The notes: generated from the letters alone by a model not told the origin. A stretch of DNA of 8,402 nt from an uncultured Clostridia bacterium (GCA_905236685.1 CAJOPD010000012.1:1-8402), one strand, 5' to 3'; positions 1-7,228 are shown, numbered from the stretch's first letter. A program made the numbers and translations.

Positions 1-636
1 GATACCGTCCCAAATTTCATCATTTACCTTAAAGGTGTATGTATAGCCGTAAGGAGCAGACGGGAAGGTAACAGAAGAAAGGTAATCAGCGCTGTCTGTT
101 CCTGCATAATCGCCAGTATAAGTTACTGTGTAGAAGGTAGAAACACTTACCTTACCGTTTTTAACTGCAAAAGCTACATTGTCATCATCAACATCAAAGA
201 CATTGTCTTCATCATATGTAACTGTTATGGGATATTCACCTGCTGCTGTTCCATTTTTAATTTCAAATGTCAATGTGGCAACAGTTCCGTTTGCGGTAAA
301 GTTCTCCGTAGCTGTACCGTTAGCCCAGAAAAGTATATATGGGTTTAATGCATAATTGTTGCTGTGAGTCTGTGCACCCAACACCCCCGCATCAGTTACG
401 CTTTTAAGTGTCAATGCATCACGGTTATAGCCCACCCCCAAGAGCATTGATACTATACCCGGATTATTTTCAAGCGAAATGGTAACATCAACCGTATCTC
501 CTGCCCTGCCCGCTGCATTTGATACAATGACCGTAGGGTCGTTGGTGCCGGGCGCAGCACTTGCAGAAACAGGGACGACGAATAGCCCGATCAGTATAGA
601 AAACATAGTTGCTATACCTAAAAATCTTTTTTTCAT
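1..636 (-). CDS. Secreted cohesin-domain protein, 5' part (C-terminus beyond the window)
   Basis: The minus-strand frame is open from ATG at 634-636 to the window edge: 212 codons with no stop. Residues 1-27 form a signal peptide: a basic start (MKKR), a hydrophobic core from about 5 to 23, and an Ala-Ser-Ala cleavage site near 27/28. Residues about 34-167 read as a cohesin-like beta-sandwich: an AGDTVDVTISLENNPGI segment (46-60), 'GVGYNRDALTL' (66-76), 'NGTVATLTFEIKNGTA' (116-131), an Asp-rich stretch (142-152) and a closing 'VKNGKVSV' strand. Such domains are known from clostridial extracellular proteins, either as dockerin partners in cellulosome-type complexes or as stand-alone surface modules. 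Residues 168-212 start a second Tyr/Thr-rich extracellular module that I cannot name. GGAGG at 646-650 lies 9 bases before the ATG and fixes the start. The gene follows tlyA by 34 bases but its role is unrelated. Whether a dockerin, S-layer or sorting motif follows cannot be seen. Confidence 0.85.
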   Translation of the reverse strand, partial: MKKRFLGIATMFSILIGLFVVPVSASAAPGTNDPTVIVSNAAGRAGDTVDVTISLENNPGIVSMLLGVGYNRDALTLKSVTDAGVLGAQTHSNNYALNPYILFWANGTATENFTANGTVATLTFEIKNGTAAGEYPITVTYDEDNVFDVDDDNVAFAVKNGKVSVSTFYTVTYTGDYAGTDSADYLSSVTFPSAPYGYTYTFKVNDEIWDGI

Positions 637-657
637 AATTTTTTTCCTCCTAAAATA

Positions 658-675
658 TATAAATTTTTATTTATA
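658..675. repeat. Small AT-only inverted repeat between tlyA and the cohesin gene
   Basis: TATAAAT (658-664) and ATTTATA (669-675) are perfect inverted arms around a 4-base loop. The repeat covers the tlyA stop codon and the candidate -10 of the next gene. With no G-C pairs and no T-tract on the minus-strand transcript after it, this is not a convincing terminator. It may simply be low-complexity AT sequence. Confidence 0.3.
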
Positions 676-699
676 ACTCCGCGTGGGATTTATCCACAA
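670..699 (-). promoter_or_regulatory. Candidate weak sigma-A promoter for the cohesin-domain gene
   Basis: Read on the minus strand, TTGTGG (694-699) and TATAAA (670-675) are separated by 18 bases. The -10 matches the TATAAT consensus at five of six positions; the -35 matches TTGACA only in its first three bases. Transcription would start near 663, about 26 bases before the ATG, which leaves room for the GGAGG ribosome binding site at 646-650. The element lies in the last codons and stop of tlyA. It would let the secreted protein be expressed apart from the housekeeping operon, but the match is modest and the AT-rich context produces such hits by chance. Confidence 0.3.
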
Positions 700-1474
700 C
701 TTCCTTTATGTCCGCGTCTTGCACGGTGCTTATTTCCTCGCTCTTTTTGAGATACAAAAGATATTCGATATTGCCTTCGGGTCCCTTTATTGGCGAATAG
801 GAAAGACCGAGTGCGGCAAAGCCTGCACTTTTTGCAAATTCCAAAACATTTTCGATAACGGAATAATGCACCTTTATATCCCGCACAACGCCCTTTTTGC
901 CGACCTGTCCGCGACCTGCCTCAAACTGCGGTTTTATGAGCGCCACCGCCTCGCCGCCGTCTTTCAAAAGCTCATATAATACGGGCAAAACGAGCCGTAG
1001 CGAAATAAAGGAAACATCAATCGAGGCAAATTCAATATTTTCGCCTATATTTTCAGGCGTTACATACCGGATATTTGTGCGCTCCATATTGACAACACGA
1101 GGGTCATTCCTTAGTTTCCACGAAAACTGACCGTAGCCCACATCAACGGCGAACACCTTTTTTGCGCCGTTTTGCAGCATACAATCGGTAAAACCGCCCG
1201 TTGAGGCGCCAATATCCATACAAACCCTGTCTTTCAGATTGACGGGGAACTCCGAAAGCGCTTTTTCAAGCTTTAATCCGCCGCGGCTGACATATTTCAA
1301 GGTCTCGCCGCGAATTTCGGGCGTTTTGGAAATGTCGATATTTTCGCCCGCCTTATCGCATTTTTGACCGTCGATAAAGACTTGCCCCGCCATAATGAGC
1401 GCTTTTGCTTTTTCGCGGCTTTCGCAAAGTCCCTTTTCAACGAGCAATAAATCAAGCCTCTGTTTATCTGCCAT
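671..1474 (-). CDS. tlyA: TlyA family rRNA (cytidine-2'-O)-methyltransferase
   Basis: A 267-residue protein, normal length for TlyA. The family methylates cytidine 2'-OH groups in 16S and/or 23S rRNA using S-adenosylmethionine; the old 'hemolysin' label is misleading. Residues 5-65 are an S4 RNA-binding domain (RLDLLLVEKG, SREKAKALIMAG). From about 62 follows an RrmJ/FtsJ-like Rossmann methyltransferase with the SAM loop DIGASTGG (87-94). The expected K-D-K-E set can be placed at K68 or K71, D153, K181 (ALIKPQFEAGRGQVGKKGVVRD region) and E237. The ATG overlaps the end of dxs by 11 bases, with GAGGA (1483-1487) 8 bases upstream inside dxs, so translation is probably coupled. dxs-tlyA is a common pair in Firmicutes, often followed by nadK, argR and recN. 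Here those genes do not follow directly. Confidence 0.95.
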   Translation of the reverse strand: MADKQRLDLLLVEKGLCESREKAKALIMAGQVFIDGQKCDKAGENIDISKTPEIRGETLKYVSRGGLKLEKALSEFPVNLKDRVCMDIGASTGGFTDCMLQNGAKKVFAVDVGYGQFSWKLRNDPRVVNMERTNIRYVTPENIGENIEFASIDVSFISLRLVLPVLYELLKDGGEAVALIKPQFEAGRGQVGKKGVVRDIKVHYSVIENVLEFAKSAGFAALGLSYSPIKGPEGNIEYLLYLKKSEEISTVQDADIKEVVDKSHAEL

Positions 1475-3275
1475 TTAACCTGTCCTCAATTTTCTTTATT
1501 ATGCTTTCGGTATCCATACCATAATATTTATCCACTTCGGAAACCGTACCGTGAATTATCGGGGCGTCAGGGAATGCGACAGGCATAACAGGAACGCCGA
1601 CCGAATTCTTTGAAAGCGTGTATGAAACCAGCTCGCCGATACCGCCCGAAATTGCGGCGTCCTCAACGGTAACGACAAGCTTTTTGCCTTTGACAGCACT
1701 TACAACAGTACCGCTGTCCATCGGCGTTATTGTAGGCAGGGCGATTAAGGCTGCGCCAAAATGCTTGGAAACCTCCTGTGCTGTTTTGAGCATACGCCCT
1801 GTCGAAATTATCGCAATATCGCCGCCGTTTTCCCAAATCCGAGCCCTTCCGAATTCAAATTTGGGGGATTTTACCTGAGTGCGCCCCTTAGGAAAGCGTA
1901 TTGCAATAGGTCCTTTATGTATGTTTATCGCATAATTCATCATATCGCCAAGCTCGTCAAAGGAGGAGGGCGAAAGGATTGTCATATTCGGCATACTTGA
2001 CAAAAACGCGATGTCGTGCATACCGTGGTGTGTTTCGCCGTCCTCGCCGACATTCCCTGCGTGGTCTATACAGAAAACAATATGCAGGTTTTGCAGGCAC
2101 ACATCGTGCAGAATTTGGTCATAGGAACGCTGCAAAAATGTCGAGTATATAGACACGACAGGCACAAAGCCGCCTATGGCAAGCCCTGCCGCCATTGTGA
2201 CAGCGTGCTCCTCTGCAATACCCACATCAAAATAGCGGTTTTTAAATATCTTTGCAAACTCGGAAAGCCCCGTATTTATCGGCATAGCGGCAGTTATTGC
2301 CGTAATCCTGCTGTTTTTCTTGGCAAGCTCAATAAGCTTTTTGCCGAAAATTTGCGTATAACATTCGGAATTCGATTGCACCGCCGAGATGCCGTGATAC
2401 TGCTGCGGGTGTGTTTCGGCGGGGCGGTAGCCCTTGCCTTTTACCGTTCTTATATGTATGAATGATGAAGTGTCGGAGTTTTTTGCACGCTCCAAAACGA
2501 ACTTTAAAGCGGCAATGTCGTGTCCGTCAACAGGACCTATGTAGTTAAGCCCCAAATTATCGAAAAGCGTTGTGGGAATAACGCGCTTTTTAAGCGCGGT
2601 TTTTGCACGCTTTGCAGTGTCTTTTGCGCGGTTTGAGCCTAAGGGAAGCTTTGATAAAAGCTCCTCAATAAAATCCTTGGATTTAAAGTATTCGGGCTTT
2701 ATGCGCAGTTTTTGCAGGTAGCGTGAAAGCCCGCCGACATTTTGTGATATGCTCATATTGTTGTCATTTAAAATCATAATAACCTTTGATTTTGAATGAC
2801 CTGCGTCATTTAATGCTTCAAACATCATACCGCCCGTCAGGGCACCGTCGCCGAAAACCGAAACGACATCAAATTTTCCGCCCGACAAATCCCTCGCCCG
2901 TGCCATACCGAGTGCGGCAGAAACTGAGGTTGAGGCGTGCCCTGTATTGAAGGCGTCATAAATGCTTTCCGAGGTTTTCGGGAAACCGCTTATACCGCCG
3001 AACTTTCTTAGCTCGGAGAATTTGTCCATTCGTCCTGTCAGGATTTTGTGCACATAGGACTGATGCCCTACATCCCAGATAAGTCTGTCCTTTGAAAAAT
3101 CAAATACATAATGGAGAGCAAGAGTAAGCTCCACCACGCCGAGATTTGAAGCAAGGTGACCGCCCGTGCGGGAAACCGATTCTATTAAAAATTTGCGTAT
3201 TTCAAAAGCGAGCGTTTCAAGCTCGGAATTTGAAAGCGATTTAATATCGTTGGGAGACATAATATCTTTAAGCAT
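1464..3275 (-). CDS. dxs: 1-deoxy-D-xylulose-5-phosphate synthase
   Basis: A 603-residue, slightly short member of the thiamine-diphosphate enzyme family that condenses pyruvate with glyceraldehyde 3-phosphate, the first step of the MEP isoprenoid pathway and a source of thiamine and pyridoxal precursors. Visible motifs are TGGHLASNLG with H40 (E. coli H49), the ThDP/Mg motif from GDGALTGG (142-149) to NDN (170-172), GKGY..AE near 280-286, the catalytic GIAEEHAV with E355 (E. coli E370), Y377 and R383 (E. coli Y392, R398), and D412 and H416 of EDGETHHG (E. coli D427, H431). The usual 'DRAG' is 'DHAG', placing His405 where E. coli has Arg420. The arginine of AIRFPKG (R460) is kept. The C-terminal transketolase-like domain is recognisable but compact. 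The start overlaps folC by 8 bases, with AAAGG 9 bases upstream; an in-frame Met6 is a less likely alternative. Confidence 0.96.
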   Translation of the reverse strand: MLKDIMSPNDIKSLSNSELETLAFEIRKFLIESVSRTGGHLASNLGVVELTLALHYVFDFSKDRLIWDVGHQSYVHKILTGRMDKFSELRKFGGISGFPKTSESIYDAFNTGHASTSVSAALGMARARDLSGGKFDVVSVFGDGALTGGMMFEALNDAGHSKSKVIMILNDNNMSISQNVGGLSRYLQKLRIKPEYFKSKDFIEELLSKLPLGSNRAKDTAKRAKTALKKRVIPTTLFDNLGLNYIGPVDGHDIAALKFVLERAKNSDTSSFIHIRTVKGKGYRPAETHPQQYHGISAVQSNSECYTQIFGKKLIELAKKNSRITAITAAMPINTGLSEFAKIFKNRYFDVGIAEEHAVTMAAGLAIGGFVPVVSIYSTFLQRSYDQILHDVCLQNLHIVFCIDHAGNVGEDGETHHGMHDIAFLSSMPNMTILSPSSFDELGDMMNYAINIHKGPIAIRFPKGRTQVKSPKFEFGRARIWENGGDIAIISTGRMLKTAQEVSKHFGAALIALPTITPMDSGTVVSAVKGKKLVVTVEDAAISGGIGELVSYTLSKNSVGVPVMPVAFPDAPIIHGTVSEVDKYYGMDTESIIKKIEDRLNGR

Positions 3276-4443
3276 TTGTAAATTCCTTTCGTATTTCTCC
3301 TGCTAAGTATAAAGAGCCCAAAACGCAGACAAGCTCGCCGTTTTCCGCATTATCAAGGGCATAGCGGACTGCTTTTTTTGCGTCAGGCTGTAAGTCGGCA
3401 TTTTTGAAGTACTTTTTAAATTCCTCGGCTTTAATGCATCTTGCGGTGTCGATTTGCGTAACCGTAACCTTCCCGCTGAAATCATCTATCAGCCTTGCCG
3501 ATTTTTCAAGGTTTTTGTCCTGCATCATCGCGACCACAAAATGTACGGGGCGGGAAAGAGCCTTTAACGACGCCAAAAGCGCCGAAATCCCGTCAGGGTT
3601 GTGCGCCCCGTCAATCAAGAGATTGTCACGCAAAAACTCAAATCTTGCAGGCCATCTGCTTTTTTTTAAGCCTTCCTTTATGGTATTTTCAGGTATCCCC
3701 AAAAACCGCAGACAAGCCTCCGCCAAAGCGGCATTTTCCTTTTGGAAATCACCCTTTAAGCCCAGCTCAAACTCACATTTTTCCTTTGAAAAAAGCAATT
3801 TTGAACCGCATTTTTCGGCAAAATCTGCAATAACGGCAAGTGCCTCGGGATTTTGCCGTTTGAATGTTAAAACGGGGCAGTTCGGCTTTATTATTCCGCA
3901 TTTTTCGGCAGTAATTTCGGCAATCGTTTCGCCAAGATATTCGGTATGGTCAAGCGCAATTTTTGTTATGACCGAAATTTTCGGTTTTTTTATGACATTT
4001 GTTGCGTCCAGCCTTCCGCCGAGCCCCGTTTCAAGCACAACCAAATCGCATTTTTGCTCACAAAAATACATAAAGGAAAGAGCCGTTATTTTTGCAAAAG
4101 ATGAAAGCTCTATGTCAAGCTGCGATATGGCGGCTTGAAGTTTTTCGGTAAGGCGGATAAGGTCTTTGTCCGAAATATCTTTGCCGTTTATCTTAATCCG
4201 CTCGTTAAAACGGTTGATAAAAGGCGAGGTAAAAAGTCCGATTTTTTGACCTGCAAGAGAAAGGGTTTCGGCAATCATAAGCGATACCGAGCCCTTTCCG
4301 TTTGTGCCTGCAATATGAATAAAATCAAGTTTATCCTGCGGATTTTGAAGGAAATCAAGCAATTTTACTAAGCCGTCATTTCCCAAAACCTGCAAAAATT
4401 TAGGAGAAGCAGTATAGTATTTTACCGCATCATCATAAGTCAT
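3268..4443 (-). CDS. folC: Folylpolyglutamate synthase / dihydrofolate synthase (Mur ligase family)
   Basis: A 391-residue cytosolic ATP-dependent ligase that adds glutamate to folates; many bacterial FolC proteins also make dihydrofolate from dihydropteroate. The P-loop GTNGKGS is at 46-52, followed by TSPFINRFNERIKING (72-87), the signature ETGLGGRLDATN (138-149), ALDHTEYLG (163-171), WPARFEF (264-270) and DGAHNPDG (278-285) of the glutamate-ligase domain. It is about 30-40 residues shorter than typical FolC. The shortening seems to fall around 215-232, before GLKGDFQKENAA, where the family usually has an extra strand. In the usual 'FE..TA' motif the sequence is FAKITA (116-121), with Ala in place of Glu. 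The ATG is 8 bases after valS, with AGGTGA (4448-4453) overlapping the valS stop. Whether it keeps both activities cannot be decided from sequence. Confidence 0.94.
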   Translation of the reverse strand: MTYDDAVKYYTASPKFLQVLGNDGLVKLLDFLQNPQDKLDFIHIAGTNGKGSVSLMIAETLSLAGQKIGLFTSPFINRFNERIKINGKDISDKDLIRLTEKLQAAISQLDIELSSFAKITALSFMYFCEQKCDLVVLETGLGGRLDATNVIKKPKISVITKIALDHTEYLGETIAEITAEKCGIIKPNCPVLTFKRQNPEALAVIADFAEKCGSKLLFSKEKCEFELGLKGDFQKENAALAEACLRFLGIPENTIKEGLKKSRWPARFEFLRDNLLIDGAHNPDGISALLASLKALSRPVHFVVAMMQDKNLEKSARLIDDFSGKVTVTQIDTARCIKAEEFKKYFKNADLQPDAKKAVRYALDNAENGELVCVLGSLYLAGEIRKEFTNA

Positions 4444-4451
4444 TTTATCAC

Positions 4452-7094
4452 CTAAATATTCTCCGCGGCGCTTATGCCTTCAATAACTTTTTTGAGCATA
4501 TCGGCATACTTTTCGCCCTTTGCCCGTTCTTCGTCAATAACCTTTTGCGGCGCTTTGGAAACGAAACCGCTGTTTGACAGCTTTTTGTTAACACGGTCGA
4601 TTTCGGCTTCCAGGCGTTTCTTTTCGTCAAAAAGTCTTTCGAGCTCTTTGTCCTTGTCGATAAGCTCGCCCATAGGTATAAATATTTCCGCAGCCTCAAC
4701 CACGATGTTTACTGCATTTTCGGGTATGTTGTCTTTCGTGCCCTGAATAACCGTATCGGAGGCGGAGGCAAGCTTTTCATAAAAAGCCTTGCCCTGCGCA
4801 AAAATATCTGCCTTTTGTGTGACGATAATCAGTTTAGCCTTCTTTGAAGGCGGAACATTCATTTCATTTCTGCGCTGTCTTACCGCGGAAACCGCGTTCA
4901 TAATAAGCTCCATATTCTTCTCGTCATCGGGGAAGGCAAGGCGTTGTGAATACTTCGGGTAATCGCTTATAACAATGCTTTCGTCCTCGTGCGGAAGGTG
5001 CTGCCATATTTCCTCGGTAATAAACGGCATAAACGGGTGCAGAAGCTTCATCGTATTTGAAAGGACATAGGTAAGCACATACTGTGCCGTCTTTGCCGTT
5101 TGGGTGCCTTTGTCAAAAAGACGGGGCTTTACAAGCTCGATATACCAGTCGCATAAATTGTCCCAGATAAAATCGTAAAGCTTTGAAACTGCAACGCCAA
5201 GCTCAAATTTGTCAAGGTTTTCGGTAACCTCGCGGCAAAGCGTGTTGTATTTTGATAAAATCCATTTATCTTCAAGCAAAAGCTCTGAAACTTCGGGCAA
5301 TTTGTTTTCGGTAATATCAAGGTTCATAAGCGCAAACCGTGACGCGTTCCAGATTTTGTTTGCAAAGTTGCGGCTGGCCTCAACACGCTCGATATAAAAA
5401 CGCATATCATTTCCCGGGGCATTTCCTGTCGCCAGAGTAAACCGCAGAGCGTCAGCGCCGTATTTGTCGATAATTTCAAGCGGGTCAATGCCGTTTCCGA
5501 GCGATTTCGACATTTTTCTGCCTTGTGCGTCGCGGACAAGTCCGTGGATAAACACATGTTTAAACGGAACCTCGCCCGTATGCTCCAAAGCCGAGAAAAT
5601 CATTCGTGAAACCCAGAAGAAAATTATGTCATATCCCGTAACCAAAACGCTCGTGGGATAGAAATAGTCAAGCTCGGGCGTTTTTTCGGGCCAGCCGAGC
5701 GTGGAGAAGGGCCAAAGCGCCGAAGAAAACCAAGTGTCCAAAACATTTTCGTCCTGATGCACCGTGCCGCCACAATGCGGACAGCGGGTAATATCTTCCT
5801 TTGAAACGGTAGTTTTTCCGCAGCTGTCGCAGTAAAACGCAGGAATTCTGTGTCCCCACCAGAGCTGACGGGAAATACACCAGTCAAGCACATTTTCCAT
5901 CCAGTTCATATAGGTTTTGGAAAAACGCTCGGGAACGAACTTTGTATCGCCGTTTTTTACAGCCTTTATAGCAGGCTCGGCAAGAGGTTTCATCTTAACA
6001 AACCATTGTTTTGAAATAATAGGCTCGACAGATGTTCCGCATCGGTAGCAGGTGCCGACATTGTGAGTGTGGTCTTCAACTTTGACCAAAAGCCCCATTT
6101 CCTCCAAATCAACAAGCATTGCCTTTCGGCACTCGTACCTGTCCATACCGCAGTATTTTCCCGCATATTCATTCATTGTTGCGTCGTCGTTCATAACGCG
6201 TATCTTTTCAAGGTTATGCCTTGCGCCGACCTCAAAGTCGTTAGGGTCGTGCGCAGGGGTAATTTTAACACAGCCCGTGCCGAAATCCTTGTCAACATAT
6301 TCGTCCGCAATAACGGGAATTTCCCTGTCGGTAAGCGGAAGAAGGAGAGTTTTTCCTATGATATCCTTGTAGCGCTCATCATCGGGATTTACGGCAACTG
6401 CCGTATCGCCGAAAAGCGTTTCGGGTCTTGTTGTTGCGATAATGACAAAATCATCGCTGTCCTTTATCGGATATTTAATATGCCAGAAATGACCTGCCTG
6501 CTCCTCGTGCTCAACCTCCGCGTCGGAAAGCGCCGTTATGCAGTGCGGACACCAGTTGATAATGCGCGAGCCCTGATAAATAAGCCCTTTGTTATAAAGA
6601 TTTACAAAAACCTCGCGTACAGCTTTTGAACAGCCATCGTCCATAGTAAAGCGTTCTCTGTCCCAGTCGCAAGATGAGCCTATTTTTTTAAGCTGATTTA
6701 TAATTCTTCCGCCGAAATGCTTTTTCCAGTCCCATACGCGCTCCAAAAAAGCGTCATACCCCAAATCGTAACGGGTAAGACCTTCGTTTACTCGGAGGCT
6801 TTCCTCAACCTTAATCTGCGTTGCGATACCGGCGTGGTCCGTTCCCGGTATCCAAAGAGCGTTGTAGCCCTGCATTCTTTTGTATCTTATTAAAATATCT
6901 TGCAGAGTTTCGTCAAGCGCGTGTCCCATATGAAGCTGTCCCGTAACATTCGGAGGCGGGATTACAATGGTAAAAGGCTCCTTTTCAGAATTCACTTCTG
7001 CGTGGAAATATCCCTTTTCCACCCAGTTTTTATAAATCCTGTCCTCAAACTCGGACGGGTCATAGTTTTTTGCAATATTTTTGTTATCGTCCAT
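4452..7094 (-). CDS. valS: Valyl-tRNA synthetase (class I)
   Basis: An 880-residue protein of normal length that charges tRNA-Val with valine and edits mischarged threonine. In order: PPPNVTG (46-52) with the HIGH-type motif HMGH at 55-58; the CP1 editing domain with TTRPETLFGDTAV (221-233) and TPAHDPNDFEVG (279-290); cysteines for zinc sites at C349/C352 and C422/C425/C438/C441; DTWFSSALWPFSTLGWP (453-469); the KMSKS loop GRKMSKSLGNGIDP (525-538); an anticodon-binding helical domain at about 605-755; and a charged C-terminal coiled coil (about 811-875) typical of ValRS and absent from IleRS. AGGAGG at 7100-7105 is 5 bases before the ATG. It is the first gene of the leftward operon. No residue loss or frame break is visible. 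Confidence 0.98.
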   Translation of the reverse strand: MDDNKNIAKNYDPSEFEDRIYKNWVEKGYFHAEVNSEKEPFTIVIPPPNVTGQLHMGHALDETLQDILIRYKRMQGYNALWIPGTDHAGIATQIKVEESLRVNEGLTRYDLGYDAFLERVWDWKKHFGGRIINQLKKIGSSCDWDRERFTMDDGCSKAVREVFVNLYNKGLIYQGSRIINWCPHCITALSDAEVEHEEQAGHFWHIKYPIKDSDDFVIIATTRPETLFGDTAVAVNPDDERYKDIIGKTLLLPLTDREIPVIADEYVDKDFGTGCVKITPAHDPNDFEVGARHNLEKIRVMNDDATMNEYAGKYCGMDRYECRKAMLVDLEEMGLLVKVEDHTHNVGTCYRCGTSVEPIISKQWFVKMKPLAEPAIKAVKNGDTKFVPERFSKTYMNWMENVLDWCISRQLWWGHRIPAFYCDSCGKTTVSKEDITRCPHCGGTVHQDENVLDTWFSSALWPFSTLGWPEKTPELDYFYPTSVLVTGYDIIFFWVSRMIFSALEHTGEVPFKHVFIHGLVRDAQGRKMSKSLGNGIDPLEIIDKYGADALRFTLATGNAPGNDMRFYIERVEASRNFANKIWNASRFALMNLDITENKLPEVSELLLEDKWILSKYNTLCREVTENLDKFELGVAVSKLYDFIWDNLCDWYIELVKPRLFDKGTQTAKTAQYVLTYVLSNTMKLLHPFMPFITEEIWQHLPHEDESIVISDYPKYSQRLAFPDDEKNMELIMNAVSAVRQRRNEMNVPPSKKAKLIIVTQKADIFAQGKAFYEKLASASDTVIQGTKDNIPENAVNIVVEAAEIFIPMGELIDKDKELERLFDEKKRLEAEIDRVNKKLSNSGFVSKAPQKVIDEERAKGEKYADMLKKVIEGISAAENI

Positions 7095-7133
7095 TTTGTC
7101 CTCCTAATATATACATATAAAAATACAATCTAT

Positions 7134-7162
7134 ATTATGGCATTTTTTTTTATTTTTGTCAA
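7134..7162 (-). promoter_or_regulatory. Strong sigma-A promoter of the valS operon
   Basis: On the minus strand a perfect -35 TTGACA (7157-7162) and a -10 CATAAT (7134-7139, five of six) are spaced exactly 17 bases. The spacer (7140-7156) is dominated by an A-tract. Transcription should start near 7127, giving a leader of about 33 bases that holds the AGGAGG ribosome binding site and little else. A T-box antiterminator leader therefore does not fit between this promoter and valS. This promoter probably serves valS, folC, dxs and tlyA together. Confidence 0.75.
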
Positions 7163-7204
7163 GAAAAAGAAGAATATTAGAGAAGGGATTTGAATAAATA
7201 TATT

Positions 7205-7223
7205 ATAAGTGAATTTTACTTAT
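7205..7223. promoter_or_regulatory. 19-base near-palindrome, possible operator before the SSB-like gene
   Basis: ATAAGTGAATTTTACTTAT is a palindrome centred on position 7214: 9-base arms with one mismatch (a G-U pair if transcribed), the outer six bases of each arm perfect. It ends 5 bases before the AGGAGG of the SSB-like gene and lies about 80 bases from the predicted valS start point. Its size and symmetry fit a dimeric repressor site, and it could also fold as a short hairpin in the leader. I do not recognise it as the site of a named regulator. The surrounding DNA is AT-rich, so chance is a real alternative. Confidence 0.35.
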
Positions 7224-7228
7224 GAAAC

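Noticed and set aside
658..675. Terminator between tlyA and the cohesin gene
   Set aside because: The inverted repeat is made only of A and T with 7-base arms and is not followed by a T-tract on the minus-strand transcript.
671..1474. TlyA as a hemolysin or virulence toxin
   Set aside because: The S4 domain, SAM-binding loop and K-D-K-E residues point to an rRNA methyltransferase; there is no signal peptide or membrane segment.
3660..3667. Run of eight A (minus strand) in folC as a frameshift or phase-variation site
   Set aside because: The reading frame is intact through the run with conserved folC sequence on both sides (GLKKSRWPAR), so there is no sign of a shift. An A8 tract alone is weak evidence.
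3404..4138. 244-codon plus-strand open frame opposite folC
   Set aside because: It lies wholly antisense to an intact folC, has no recognisable domain and no good ribosome binding site, and its composition fits a shadow frame. The 188-codon frame at 6063-6629 opposite valS and the 149-codon frame at 2016-2465 opposite dxs were rejected for the same reason.
7183..7216. Sigma-H promoter for the SSB-like/spoIIA unit (AAGGGATTT with AGTGAATTT)
   Set aside because: Both half-sites look attractive: the -10-like part matches RNNGAATWW fully and the -35-like part at eight of nine positions. However, they are 16 bases apart where sigma-H promoters need about 11-12, and no alternative pairing works. 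No confident rightward promoter was found in 7095-7241.
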